In this document: piece by piece, positions 27,944 through 41,809 of the stretch | Position numbering within the stretch: position 1 is the stretch's first letter | Layout: each line of letters begins with the position of its first letter | NCBI RefSeq assembly: GCF_027622875.1 | Contig: NZ_JAPZVP010000018.1 | Location: 55,106-119,105, forward strand | Length of the DNA stretch: 64,000 nucleotides | Direction of reading: 5' to 3' | Source: Glycomyces luteolus | GTDB lineage: Bacteria; Actinomycetota; Actinomycetes; Mycobacteriales; Micromonosporaceae | Translations under genes and position numbers: made by a program | Notes under the pieces: generated by a model | Database searches by the model: none | Told to the model about the DNA's origin: nothing | The model's input: only the letters and a program-made list of their open reading frames with translations

Positions 27944-28137
27944 GCGGGAGGCCGCAGACGTCCTGTCGCCACTCACCCGGTTGACTGCGAGTCCTGGGGC
28001 TAGAACGTGTCGAGCAGCGCCAGCCGGTGTCAGGATCTGCGGTCTCCCGACCAACTCCCCCTTAAGCATGCGTGCCCAAATGCCCACGCGCCCAAACCTT
28101 TTCATCGAAGCCGATTGCCGCACAGGGCAATCGGCTT
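27944..28137 (+). ncRNA. Candidate structured small RNA, about 190 nt
   Basis: TTGACC (27908-27913), 17 bases, then AAGAAT (27931-27936) form a promoter whose start would fall at 27944. There a 12-base strand GGGAGGCCGCAG (27946-27957) begins that pairs with CTGCGGTCTCCC (28037-28048, one G-U). Inside, TCCTG (27961) pairs with CAGGA (28031), and a CACC/GGTG helix follows. Further on is a perfect 12-bp hairpin AAGCCGATTGCC / GGCAATCGGCTT (28108-28137). Length and rod-like nesting recall 6S-type RNAs, but I do not recognise a family. It could alternatively be a leader for the gene at 28171. A GTCGGGTACCCGAC palindrome (27871-27884) lies upstream. Confidence 0.4.
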
Positions 28138-28170
28138 GATCGCGTCGACATAGTCCGCCAGACTCGGGCC

Positions 28171-29199
28171 ATGACGCATTTCGACATCATCCCGGTCGAC
28201 CCGAACGACCATGCGCTGGTGCAGTCCTGGCTCGCGGTCCACGAAGCCGTCGACGCCCACGACCGGTCCGGGACCCGGCCCCTGGCGTTCGTGCACACCT
28301 GGGCGCCACTGGTGATCGGCGGCAATGACGCCCGCCGCGAACGGTGGGCGGCGGTCTGCGACGGCCGGGTCCTCGGGTACCTCGCGCTCACCGTGCCGGT
28401 GCTCGACAACACCCACCTGTTGAACTTCGACCTCGGCGTCCATCCCGACGAGCGCCGCCGCGGGGTCGGCTCGGCCCTGCTGCGGCACATGGAGGAACGC
28501 GCGGCCGCCGAGGGCCGGACCACGGTCTCCTCGTGGGTGCCGGTGCCCGTCGAGGGCGGCGCGCCGGTCAGCGCTGACGGCGGGCATTTCGCCGTGCACA
28601 AGGGATACCAGCGCTCGCTCGAAGGCGCCGTGCGCGCTTGCGATCTCGACGCGGTCGACGAGGCCGCCATCGATCGGCTCTGGAAATCCGCGTGGGAGCG
28701 GGCCGAGGGCTTCGAGCTGATCACGTTCGCGGGCGGGTCGCCAGCCGAGCTCCTCGACGGCATCGCGTACCTGCACGCCCGCATGTACACCGACATGCCG
28801 CTGGGCGACTGGGACCTCCAGGAAGCGGTCGTGGACGGCGAGCGGATCCTCGACGGCGAGCGGGTGCGCCGCCAGCGGGGCGAGCTGCATCTCCAGGCCG
28901 TGGTGCGGCACAAGGAGAGCGGCAGGGTCGCGGGGCTCACGGAGATCATCGTCGATGCGGGGTCGGAGGAGCACTGCGTGCAGGGCGACACGATCGTGGA
29001 CCCGGATTTCCGGGGCCACCGGCTCGGCACGATCCTCAAGATCGCGAACCAGCGCGCGGTCCGCGAGTGGCGGCCGAAGATGCGGTACGTCTGGACCGGC
29101 AACGCGACGAGCAACAGCCACATGATCGCCATCAACGAGTCCGTGGGCTATCGGCTGGTCTGCCACGAGAACGTGTTCCAGAAGAAGCTCAGCCAATAG
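28171..29199 (+). CDS. GNAT acetyltransferase with two domains
   Basis: A 342-residue tandem GNAT protein. The first domain has a complete acetyl-CoA loop (LGVHPDERRRGVGSALLRHME). The second (DTIVDPDFRGHRLGTILKIANQRA) keeps the fold, with RGHRLG in place of the usual Q/R-x-x-G-x-G/A. The arrangement is like MshD and other double-GNAT proteins of actinobacteria. Substrate unknown. ATG 28171 is preceded by CAGACT at six bases, a leaderless arrangement. Its 3' end overlaps the convergent glycosyltransferase gene by 11 bases. Confidence 0.85.
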   Translation: MTHFDIIPVDPNDHALVQSWLAVHEAVDAHDRSGTRPLAFVHTWAPLVIGGNDARRERWAAVCDGRVLGYLALTVPVLDNTHLLNFDLGVHPDERRRGVGSALLRHMEERAAAEGRTTVSSWVPVPVEGGAPVSADGGHFAVHKGYQRSLEGAVRACDLDAVDEAAIDRLWKSAWERAEGFELITFAGGSPAELLDGIAYLHARMYTDMPLGDWDLQEAVVDGERILDGERVRRQRGELHLQAVVRHKESGRVAGLTEIIVDAGSEEHCVQGDTIVDPDFRGHRLGTILKIANQRAVREWRPKMRYVWTGNATSNSHMIAINESVGYRLVCHENVFQKKLSQ

Positions 29200-30352
29200 C
29201 CGATATTCGAATACACGCAGCCGGCGATTGCGGGCTCGCGACCGCCCGCGTCGCCATGGAGGCTCGATTCTCGGGCTGATGCCCTGGATCGCTTGCCGCT
29301 AACCGGATCAGGTGCTCGTGCATGCGGCGGCGTTCGGCGTGAAGTTTCGCGATCTTGCCGCGCAGGGCCGCGTCGCCGTCGCCGCCGCGGCTCATGGCCT
29401 CCCGGAGGTCGTGGATCTCCTGTTCGACGTCGAGGCCGCGCCGGTTGAGCAGGTGCAGGGTCTCGTGCGGTTCGGGTTCGGGCGTGCGCCGCAGCAGGCG
29501 CAGGCCCTCCGGGGTGATGCCGAACTCGGCGAGCGCGTCGGCGTCGAACGTGACCGCGTGCTGGTGGTCGGCCACTTTGGACATGCGTTCGGAGCCGTCG
29601 CGCTGCTGGTCGGAGAGTCCGGTGTGGGCGTAGAGCCATGAAGGGGTCTCGCCGTCGAGGTGGCGGACGCTGACGCCGCCGGGGACGAGGGTCTGGGCGA
29701 GTGTCGAGTGGTTGCGGCGGTAGACCGTGGCGGCGCGGTCGGCCGGCTCAAGGAGGCTGAGGCCGATCGAGGGGCTGTGGTGGTAGGCGCGGTGCCCGGC
29801 GGCCTCCGACGGCACCCAGTTGCAGCCCAACGTGGGAGCGAGGATCGCGGGCGCGGCGCGGCCTTCGCCGAGGTACGCGGCGGCCGCTTCGTGGAGGCGC
29901 CCGACCAGGCCGCGGTGGAGCGCGTCGTCGTCGTCGAGGCGGGTGGTGAGGGCCCAGCCCTTGCCGCGGGCGCGCGCCTCCTCCCGGGTCCAGGCCACGA
30001 GGTCGGGGACGAAGTCGCGTTTGAGCTCGGTCTCCGCGAGGTGGATCCAGGGCCGTTCGGCGGCGAGCGCCTCGAGGCGCTGCCTCGCGACGGGCGGCAT
30101 CTCGCGGTCGATCGCGATGAGCCACACGAAGTCGCGGTGGGTCTGGGCGTCGAGCGAGGCGAGGGTGACGTGCTCCAGGAGCAGCTGCCGGTACGCGAAC
30201 CACTGCTCGTCGAAGACCCCGATGCCGTGGCGGGTGGCGATGACGTGCAGGAGTTCGCGGGACGCCGGGAGCGGCGCGGTTGCTGCGCGGGCGTTGGCGG
30301 CGGCGCGGAGCCTGCGGCGCAGCCTCGCGGGCAGCAGTCGCGTCAGTCGCAT
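29189..30352 (-). CDS. Putative rhamnosyltransferase-like glycosyltransferase
   Basis: A 387-residue protein resembling the putative rhamnosyl transferase family (PF11316 type). It has the N-terminal pattern IATRHGIGVFDEQWFAYRQLLLEHVTLASLDAQT, WLIAIDREMP, and the acidic LTTRLDDDDALHRG, a likely metal/nucleotide-sugar site. A charged helical tail (about 320-360) follows. ATG 30352 has GGAAGGA nine bases upstream. It has no cell-wall or glycan genes beside it, so the acceptor cannot be told. Likely cytoplasmic or membrane-associated, acting on an activated sugar. Confidence 0.75.
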   Translation of the reverse strand: MRLTRLLPARLRRRLRAAANARAATAPLPASRELLHVIATRHGIGVFDEQWFAYRQLLLEHVTLASLDAQTHRDFVWLIAIDREMPPVARQRLEALAAERPWIHLAETELKRDFVPDLVAWTREEARARGKGWALTTRLDDDDALHRGLVGRLHEAAAAYLGEGRAAPAILAPTLGCNWVPSEAAGHRAYHHSPSIGLSLLEPADRAATVYRRNHSTLAQTLVPGGVSVRHLDGETPSWLYAHTGLSDQQRDGSERMSKVADHQHAVTFDADALAEFGITPEGLRLLRRTPEPEPHETLHLLNRRGLDVEQEIHDLREAMSRGGDGDAALRGKIAKLHAERRRMHEHLIRLAASDPGHQPENRASMATRAVASPQSPAACIRISAIG

Positions 30353-30546
30353 GGGGTTCCTTCCGGGAAGGGCGCGGCGTCGGCCGCGCCTGCGCGTCCC
30401 CGGGCAGGCTAGTGCGCGATGGTGACGGATATGCCAACGGCGGCTGAACATTCCGGGCAAGACCGTCCACTAGGGCTCAAAGGTGCCGGTCGGTCCGGTA
30501 ATGCCGCCGCGGCCCGGTGTGCACAGCGCCCGGGCTCGCGGCGGGG

Positions 30547-32841
30547 TCAGCCTTCGCGGTTGTGCGCGTAGTTCTCCAGGTACTCGAGCTGCTCGGGGTC
30601 GAGACTGGGGCGGACGCGCTCCATCGCCTGGGCCACATGCGAGGCGGTGACGATGCTGGCCTCAAGCGACTCGCGCATGGCGGTGAGCGCGGCCTCGCGC
30701 ACGAGGGCGGCGCAGTCGGCGGCCGAGTAGAGCCAGAGCTCGTCGGCGACCTGGTCGAGGTCCACGTCATCGGCGAACGGGACGTTCTTCGCGTTGGCGC
30801 GCAGGATGTCGGCGCGCCCGACCGCGTCCGGCGGCGGCACGTACACGAGGCGTTCGAGGCGCCCGGGCCGCAGCAGCGCCGGGTCGATCATGTCGGGGCG
30901 GTTCGTCGCGCCGACCACGACGACGTCGCGCAGGGACTCCGCGCCGTCGAGCTCGGTCAGCAGCGCGGCGACCACGCGGTCGGCGGTGCCGCCGTCGGTC
31001 CCGCCGCCGCGCACCGGCGCGAGGGCGTCGAGCTCGTCGAAGAACATCAGGGTCGGGCTCGCCTGCCGGGCGCGCCGGAACAGCTCCCGCACGTTCTTCT
31101 CCGACTCGCCGACCCACTTGTTCAGCAGCTCGGAGCCCTTGACGCTCAACACGTTCGCGTGCCCCTCGCCCGCGACGGCGCGCACGATGTACGTCTTGCC
31201 GCAACCGGGCGGTCCGTACAGGAGGATGCCGCGCGGGGCCTCGATGCCCAAGCGCGTGAACGCGTCCGGGTACGTCAGCGGCCACAGCACGGTCTCGGTG
31301 AGGGTCTGCTTGAGGTCCTCCATGCCGCCCACGTCGGCGAGGGTGAGCCCGCCGAGCTCGACCGAGTCGCCGGACATGCTCGTGGGCCGCACCGATTCGA
31401 GCGCGCCGTCGAAGTCGCTGCCCTGCAACGCGGTAGCGCCGCCGCCCTTGGCGCGCATGGCGGCCCGCACCCCGGCCTCGCGGACCATGACGGCCAGGTC
31501 GGAGGCCACATAGCCGGGCGCGCGGTGCGCCACCTTCTCGAGCTTCACGTCCTCGGCCACCTTCATGCCGCGCGTGAAGTAGACGAGAAGGTCCCGGCGG
31601 GCGTCCGCGTCCGGCATCGGGACCACGACCTCGTGCTCGAGGCGCGACCGCAGCGCCGTGTCGACGTCCTCGACGCGCGCGGTCGTGCACACCACGGCGT
31701 GCTCGCCCGGCTCGGACAGGACCTCGTCGACGAGGCGGGTGAACATGGTGCCCAACGGAGTCCGCTTCCCGGCCGGGGCGATCGCCTCGACCCCGCGGAC
31801 GAGCAGCACGCCCGGGACGGTGAGCGCGGCGACGGCGGCACGGAGCCGGTCGGCCGCCGCGTTCGCCTCGAGCGCGGCCAGGTCCTGACCGGAGACCTCG
31901 CTGACGCGGGCGCCGACGGCGGCCGCGACCGACCGCGCCACGGTGGCCTTCCCCGCGCCCGACGGGCCCGAGACGAGCACGCCGAGCGCCATGTCCGTGC
32001 CCACCACCTTCAGGACCTCGCGGTGGTTGAACCCGAGATCGAGCAGTTCCCGCAGCTCCTCGGCGGGGATCTTCGCCCCGGCCAGCTCCTCGTACGGGAT
32101 CGGCGCGATCCCGGGCTGGGCCTCGGGCTGCGTGCCGACACGACCCGCAGTCTCAGTGCGGGGGCGGACCGCGGCGGCCTCACCACCGGTATACGAAGCG
32201 GGCATCGGCGTGCGGGCGCGGCCCAGGTTCGCGACCCGGCCCGACTCCAGCGGGATCTCGATCGACGCGGGAACGTCGTGCTCCCACTCCACCCGCGTGT
32301 CCGAGGTGATCATGGCGCCGCTCGCCGGACTCGACTCGACCACGTTGAGCACCATCGTGGTCCAGCCGATGCCCAGCGTGTTGTTCAACGTGCGGCGGGT
32401 CGAGGAGACGATCTCGCGCTGCGCGTCCCCCAGCTCGATCGGCAGCAGCGACACGTCGTCGCCCGCGCCCACGACCTTCGACAGCAGCGCCAGGCGCAGC
32501 GTGTCCGGGTCGACCACGGCCACCGCCGAAGCCGGCCCCGAAAGCACCACCCGGTCGGCAGCCGCCAGCGACACCGGCGCGAGCCGCACCGGATCGCCGT
32601 CGCGCGCACCGATGTTCCCCAACGTCAGGTCATCGGCGTACAGCGCCCGCCGAGACGCGTACCGGTCGGCGGCGAGCGCGATCGCGGCCGACGTACGCCG
32701 CCCCGTCAGCTCCACCGCGTCACCGGCACGCAGGCCGAGCGCGGTGAGCGCTTCAGGATGGAGGCGCACGATACCGCGCCGCGCGTCGAGCCCGGCCTTG
32801 GCGCGGGTCGCTGTCAAAGTGAGGGAACCAGAGTCGGTCAC
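30547..32841 (-). CDS. Cdc48-like AAA ATPase with degenerate first ATPase module
   Basis: A 764-residue protein with the Cdc48/p97 layout. A double-psi barrel N domain (about 10-90, RRGIVRLHPEALTALGLRAGDAVELTG) is followed by two AAA modules. D2 is canonical: YGPPGCGKTYIVRAVA near 547, Walker B LMFFDELDAL near 600 and sensor ATNRPDMIDPALLRPGRLER. D1 is not: its P-loop reads GPSGAGKATVARS with Ala where Ser/Thr should bind Mg, and its Walker B reads VLLVRGVEAI with no Asp-Glu. So D1 probably does not hydrolyse ATP. Actinobacterial homologues (Cpa) partner the proteasome. GTG 32841 lies seven bases after TAGGCT, leaderless style. Confidence 0.88.
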   Translation of the reverse strand: MTDSGSLTLTATRAKAGLDARRGIVRLHPEALTALGLRAGDAVELTGRRTSAAIALAADRYASRRALYADDLTLGNIGARDGDPVRLAPVSLAAADRVVLSGPASAVAVVDPDTLRLALLSKVVGAGDDVSLLPIELGDAQREIVSSTRRTLNNTLGIGWTTMVLNVVESSPASGAMITSDTRVEWEHDVPASIEIPLESGRVANLGRARTPMPASYTGGEAAAVRPRTETAGRVGTQPEAQPGIAPIPYEELAGAKIPAEELRELLDLGFNHREVLKVVGTDMALGVLVSGPSGAGKATVARSVAAAVGARVSEVSGQDLAALEANAAADRLRAAVAALTVPGVLLVRGVEAIAPAGKRTPLGTMFTRLVDEVLSEPGEHAVVCTTARVEDVDTALRSRLEHEVVVPMPDADARRDLLVYFTRGMKVAEDVKLEKVAHRAPGYVASDLAVMVREAGVRAAMRAKGGGATALQGSDFDGALESVRPTSMSGDSVELGGLTLADVGGMEDLKQTLTETVLWPLTYPDAFTRLGIEAPRGILLYGPPGCGKTYIVRAVAGEGHANVLSVKGSELLNKWVGESEKNVRELFRRARQASPTLMFFDELDALAPVRGGGTDGGTADRVVAALLTELDGAESLRDVVVVGATNRPDMIDPALLRPGRLERLVYVPPPDAVGRADILRANAKNVPFADDVDLDQVADELWLYSAADCAALVREAALTAMRESLEASIVTASHVAQAMERVRPSLDPEQLEYLENYAHNREG

Positions 32842-32943
32842 GCCGCCCAGCCTATTACGGCCCGGCGACGGACGGCGACGCTCACGGTGCGCCAGACTTG
32901 CCACACCGGCAACTCGCGCGCAGTGCGCGGATCCCGCAGGCGG

Positions 32944-33144
32944 CTACTCCTCCGCCGGAGAGAGCTCCATCCGGTAGACCTGGCGGCCGTCCTCGAGCAG
33001 GATCGCGGCCGCGGCACCCTGCTCGGCGAACTCGCGCCACCGCTCGCCCAGCCACGACTCCGCATCGCCCTGGCTGCCCAGGTCGCTGTCGGGGGTGTCG
33101 ATCGCATTGCCGTCGGCGTCTTCGAGCATCCACGTCCAAGTCAT
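32944..33144 (-). CDS. Small conserved actinobacterial protein
   Basis: A 66-residue acidic protein (MTWTWMLEDADGNAID, then QGDAESWLGERWREFAEQG, then ILLEDGRQVYRMELSP). I know this short family as a common hypothetical in actinomycetes, with the conserved DAESWLGE-x-WRE and LEDGR-x-VY motifs. No function is known. ATG 33144 lies six bases after TACTGT, so a leaderless transcript is likely. It is transcribed in the same direction as the Cdc48-like gene 102 bases downstream. Confidence 0.8.
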   Translation of the reverse strand: MTWTWMLEDADGNAIDTPDSDLGSQGDAESWLGERWREFAEQGAAAAILLEDGRQVYRMELSPAEE

Positions 33145-33209
33145 GGCACAACAGTACGTGATCGACCCCTGTCGCGACTGCCGAGCCGGACCCTCGGCAC
33201 CCGCACAAG

Positions 33210-35099
33210 TCACCAGTCCCAGCGATCGTTCGACGGCGCCGTCACCGGCGTCCGCTCCACCTCCGGCCGCTCCTCCTCCCGGCGGCGCGGACCGAACGCG
33301 AGACTCAACGCCGCCAGCGTCCACAACGGCAGCAGCACCACCCAGATCCACCCTGGCGACACCGGGACGAACGGCAGCGTCCACACCGCCCGGTCCACCG
33401 CATCCACCACCGCCACCGCACCGATCAGGCCCGTGAACAAACCGAAGAACGGCATCCCGCACTGCCGCCATGAACGACCCCCGAGCAGCCAGCCGACACC
33501 CCACAAACCGATGGCGAGGGCCTCGTAATCCGCCCGGCCCGACCACACCGCGAGCACGAGCAGCAGCCCGCCCGCACCCGTCGCCATGGCGGAGAACGTC
33601 ATCCGGCCCGCACGAGGCGGATTCTCCGTGCGCGCCGCAGCGAGCCAACCCGCACCGGTGAGGAACAGCAGCGCCGCCGCGAAGACCACGGCCGCCTGGA
33701 ACTCGAGCCGGTCCGTGAACCGCGCCCCGAACCAGTCGCAGCCCCCGGGCACACCGGCCGCGGCGTCCCCCAGACCGCACTGCCGGACCTTCAAGGCCCG
33801 CAACGGATCCCCCGCGATCCGCGACGCCCCCGCCCCGTCCTCGCAGTCGGGAAGGGCGGCCGGGAGCGTGCGGAACGCGTTCGGCTCGTCGAAGCAGTTG
33901 CCCGAACCGGTCCCGTCCCACCACAGGTCGAGGCGGTTGCGCTCGCGCTGGCCGTCGTCACGGACACCGAAGGTGTTGTCGGCGAAGGTGTTCACATCCC
34001 CGGCGCCGCCGTAGGCGCCGGGGGTGCCCCAAGCGGCGATGGCGGCGGTGTCCTGGTTCCAGATGCGGTTGCCGGTGACACTGGCCTGGCCCGCGTCGGC
34101 GAGGAGGATGCCGACACCGCGCGGGACGGTGCGTTCGGGGCAGAGGAGCCCCTCCGACCAGTCGCGGTCGGCGGGATCGGTGCACGCACCGGTGCCGAGG
34201 CGGTCGTAGTGGCCGGTGTTGTTGGCGTAGACGAGGTTGCCGGTCGCGGTGACCGAGGCGGTCGTCCCCGTCTCGGTGACGGCGAGACCGGTGGTGTTGC
34301 CGTGCAGCCGGTTCCCGTCGATGTCGATCCTGCCGCCGCCGGTGGTGAGGAGCCCGGTCACGTTGCCTTCGGCTTCGCAGTCCTGGACGATGGCGTTCGA
34401 GGCCTCAATGGCGATCCCGGCGTCATCGGCGGCCGCGGCTCGGCACCCGGTCAGCGCGATCCCGGTGGAGTCGGTGACGTGGAAGCCGTGCCCACCGCTC
34501 TCGACCACGGCGACGGATTCGACTGCGGCGCTGGAGACCTCGTCGAGCCGGAGTCCGGATTCGCGGGCCTGCCCGACGGTGAAGCCCTTCAGGTAGAGCC
34601 CGGTCGCGTTCCGGGCGGCGAGGACATGGTCGAGCGCGAAACCGGCAGTGAAGAGCACCGCTTCGGGCCCGTCGCCGAGGCCTTCGATCTGGAGGTCGGC
34701 GGCGCCGTCGAGGAGGATCGTCTCCGCGACGTCGTAGCGGCCGGGGAGGACGAGGATGCGGGAGCCGGGCGCGGCTGCGGCGACGGCGGAGGCGAGGTCC
34801 CGGTGGCCGTTCGCCAGGCAGTCCTCGTAGAGGCGCTCGTTCTCGATGCGGCGCAGATCCACATCGTCGTTGCGTTCGGCGAAGTCCTCGGCGTCGTCGC
34901 TGCAGACGAGAAGCGCGGCGCCGTCCTCGCGGTGGGCGGGTGGCTCGACGCCGTCGAAGCCCCCGGAGTCGAGCAGGTCGACGGTGCGGTACTCGGCGGC
35001 GAGCCCGCCGACGAAGCAGCTCAAAGCGATCGCCGCGAACGCGATCACGGTGAAGACGACCGTGGCGAGGCGGTACTGGGGGCGCGGCACGGGGGGCAC
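33210..35099 (-). CDS. Membrane protein with extracellular right-handed beta-helix
   Basis: A 629-residue protein. One N-terminal membrane segment (LATVVFTVIAFAAIALSCFVGG) is followed by an outer domain of about 420 residues. This domain has repeated short rungs of the parallel beta-helix type (ADLQIEGLGDG, ATGLYLKGFTVGQA, SAAVESVAVVESGGHGFHV, NRLHGNTTGLAVTETG). The C-terminal 140 residues hold about four more membrane segments and a charged tail. The beta-helix suggests contact with a polysaccharide, but no lyase residues can be assigned. GTG 35099 is preferred; TACCCT ends six bases before it. The in-frame extension to 35351 has no family sense. Confidence 0.78.
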   Translation of the reverse strand: MPPVPRPQYRLATVVFTVIAFAAIALSCFVGGLAAEYRTVDLLDSGGFDGVEPPAHREDGAALLVCSDDAEDFAERNDDVDLRRIENERLYEDCLANGHRDLASAVAAAAPGSRILVLPGRYDVAETILLDGAADLQIEGLGDGPEAVLFTAGFALDHVLAARNATGLYLKGFTVGQARESGLRLDEVSSAAVESVAVVESGGHGFHVTDSTGIALTGCRAAAADDAGIAIEASNAIVQDCEAEGNVTGLLTTGGGRIDIDGNRLHGNTTGLAVTETGTTASVTATGNLVYANNTGHYDRLGTGACTDPADRDWSEGLLCPERTVPRGVGILLADAGQASVTGNRIWNQDTAAIAAWGTPGAYGGAGDVNTFADNTFGVRDDGQRERNRLDLWWDGTGSGNCFDEPNAFRTLPAALPDCEDGAGASRIAGDPLRALKVRQCGLGDAAAGVPGGCDWFGARFTDRLEFQAAVVFAAALLFLTGAGWLAAARTENPPRAGRMTFSAMATGAGGLLLVLAVWSGRADYEALAIGLWGVGWLLGGRSWRQCGMPFFGLFTGLIGAVAVVDAVDRAVWTLPFVPVSPGWIWVVLLPLWTLAALSLAFGPRRREEERPEVERTPVTAPSNDRWDW

Positions 35100-35170
35100 G
35101 GGCTCAGGGTAACGCGGGCGGCACGTGATGTGAAGAGCCGAAAACGCTGGCGCGCATGGAGATGCGAAGA

Positions 35171-35207
35171 CGCGGCATACCGTCCTTGGAAGGGGCGGTA
35201 TGCCGCG
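35171..35207. other. Long inverted repeat in the gap between groEL and the beta-helix gene
   Basis: CGCGGCATACCG and CGGTATGCCGCG form a perfect 12-bp dyad over a 13-base loop. Two smaller dyads follow: ACTGG-TAG-CCAGT (35234-35246) and CTCAC-N6-GTGAG (35266-35281). They could be groEL terminators or operators of the beta-helix gene. No gene is seen in 35100-35369. Confidence 0.5.
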
Positions 35208-35350
35208 CTTGCGCAGCGGACTACGCCGTCTGCACTGGTAGCCAGTACAGAGAAAGGGAGAACCACTCACAATACAGTGAGCGGTCCTCCCTCGCAGTAC
35301 ACCCAAGGCGCCCTCTTGCCGGCCTTGAACCGGCTCAGTCGACCTGGGCA

Positions 35351-35369
35351 AGCAGACCCGAAGGGCTGC

Positions 35370-35370
<1 letters not shown>
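35351..35370 (-). terminator. Hairpin overlapping the groEL stop
   Basis: On the minus strand AGCAG-CCC-TTC-GGG-T-CTGCT folds with a CTTCGG-type tight loop, starting at the groEL stop codon. It lacks a T run and is a weak terminator or stability element. Confidence 0.35.
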
Positions 35371-39956
<4,586 letters not shown>

Positions 39957-39960
<4 letters not shown>

Positions 39961-41735
39961 CCGGGCTTGAACCATTCGCCGGCCTGGGCGACCAGGCGGC
40001 GGACCGGATGCTGCGGGGGCACGTCGCTGCTGCGCGGCCCCGGATGGAGGGCGGCGAACCCCGGTTCGATCAGGCGGGGCTTGAGCGGATCGACTGGTTT
40101 GATGAACGAGTCCGTGGGCGCCCCTTCGGGATCGGCGACCCATCTGCGGGCCACTCGGTCGAGCCCGATCGGGTACACGGTGACCCCGTCCGCGGCGACT
40201 TTGATCCGACCTTCGGGATCGGCGACCCATCTGCGGGCCACTCGGTCGAGCCCGATCGGGTACACGGTGACCCCGTCCGCGGCGACTTTGATCCGAAGGA
40301 AGCACTTCTGGTCGATCACGGACATGCCCGCGAACAGCTCGTTCGCGTTGACGCCCAAGCGGTTCGCCACCACCAGATAGAGGCCCACGAGCCAGGTGCC
40401 GACGAGCCCGGCCACCGGCAGGTACGCGAGGTAGGTCCAGAGGCTCACGTCGTCGAACATCTTGATGAGCTGCGCCCCGCCCCAGGAGAGGGCGACCTGC
40501 GCCAGGCCGTGAAGGCCGCCGAGCATGTAGTGCCGTGAGGTGCGGCTCCCCTGCCCCGGGTGCGCGAAGCCGACGCCGGCGCCGAGGAGCACCGCGGTGA
40601 CGGCCACGAACGTGCCCGTGCCCTCCAGAATGGACACCGTGGCGATGAGGCCGACGACGGCCATGAGCGCCACGAAGCCCTTGTTCAGCCAAGGCAGCCG
40701 CGCGAAGATCCCGAACGCGTACCCCATCGACTTCGCCTTCGACGGGTACTCCTTGGCGAGCACGTAATCCCGTTCGCGCGCATCCGGTTCCGGCACCGAT
40801 TTGCGCGGCGCCGTCAGCATCTCCGGCAGCGTGTGCGTGGGCGATAGGTACGCGCCGCCGCCCCCGGCCGTGACCAGGTGGCGGGAGCCGTCGACCTCTT
40901 CGTAGTGGGCGTAATGGTGGCGGTCGCCGGTGATGACGAGCGGGACGCGGGCGCCGCGAGCAGCCACCACGTCCCGGATGAAGTGGTCGATCCGGTCGAA
41001 CGAGCGCGGATCGTCCTCGGTCCACAGCCACGACGGCTGCGGTACGCACAGGATCACCTGGTCGCCTTCGCGCATCCGTTCGGCCGCGTGGCGGAAGTAC
41101 TCGATCTGCGTCTGGTCCAGGTGCGTGTCGAACTGGGCGTCCACCGCGAACAGCCACCAGCGGTGCGGCAGTTCGAGCGCGAAGTACGACCGCTTCTGCA
41201 CCGTCCGGTACCCGCCCACCGAGCGGCCCTCGGTGAACTGCCGTGCGAACGCGGTCAGCCCGTCGAACCAGTCGTGGTTGCCCGGGATCGCATAGAGCGA
41301 CACCGGGTGCCCCGGGTTCGCCGCCTCGTACGGGCCCTTCATGCGCTGCTCGTACTCGAGCCAGTCCCCCGCCGGGTACACCTCGTCGCCGCCCATGACG
41401 AGCACCGAGCCGCGCGGGAGCCTCTCACCGCCGACCTCGATATGGTCCTGCGCCATGAGGTACGCGACCGAATAGGTGGCGTTGAAGCCGTCGCCCACGT
41501 CCGCCACGTAGTCGATCCACAGCTCGTCCGTGTCGGCGTGGTTGTACACCCCTTGCGGACGGCCGCCGATGATCTCGCGCTTGTCGACATACCCGCCGAA
41601 GACCCGGGCGAGGCCGAACCGCATGCTCGTGTCGAGGAGCGTGCGCGGCGACAGCCAGCGCACCGGCCCCTGTGGCCGGAAGCGGAGCTGCTCGGGACTG
41701 AGGTCCTTGGGGCGGTGGGACATAGACCACATCAT
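39957..41735 (-). CDS. Metallophosphoesterase with membrane domain and internal duplication
   Basis: A 592-residue protein. The N-terminal calcineurin-like phosphoesterase shows YVADVGDGF, MGGDEVYPAGD, IPGNHDWFDG (about 150-160) and TGDRHHYAHYE, enough for a dinuclear metal site. From about 350 come four membrane segments (FVALMAVVGLIATVSIL, FVAVTAVLLGAGVGFA, LWTYLAYLPVAGLVGTWLVGLYLV). Then residues about 480-537 consist of a 29-residue unit present twice without any change. Starts at 41735, 41732 and 41723 are possible; none has a ribosome site. Substrate unknown. Confidence 0.85.
40123..40296 (-). repeat. Perfect 87-bp tandem duplication inside the phosphoesterase gene
   Basis: 40123-40209 and 40210-40296 are identical over all 87 bases. 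The unit is 29 codons (starts IKVAADGVTVYPIGLDRVAR), so the frame is kept. Zero divergence, even at third positions, points to a very recent duplication or an assembly error. Confidence 0.97.
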
Positions 41736-41809
41736 GGCACGTTCTGCGCGTCAGGGGAACCCGCGAAACGGCCTAGGCGAACGGGGCTTTGCGCCCGTAT
41801 GCTCCCGGC

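Noticed and set aside
27914..28123. 69-codon minus-strand frame over the candidate small RNA
   Set aside because: No ribosome site, no similarity to anything I know, and the region shows RNA-type pairing instead.
40123..40296. Two-copy 87-bp repeat as a mobile element or CRISPR
   Set aside because: It lies inside and in frame with a coding sequence, has no inverted ends and no spacers.
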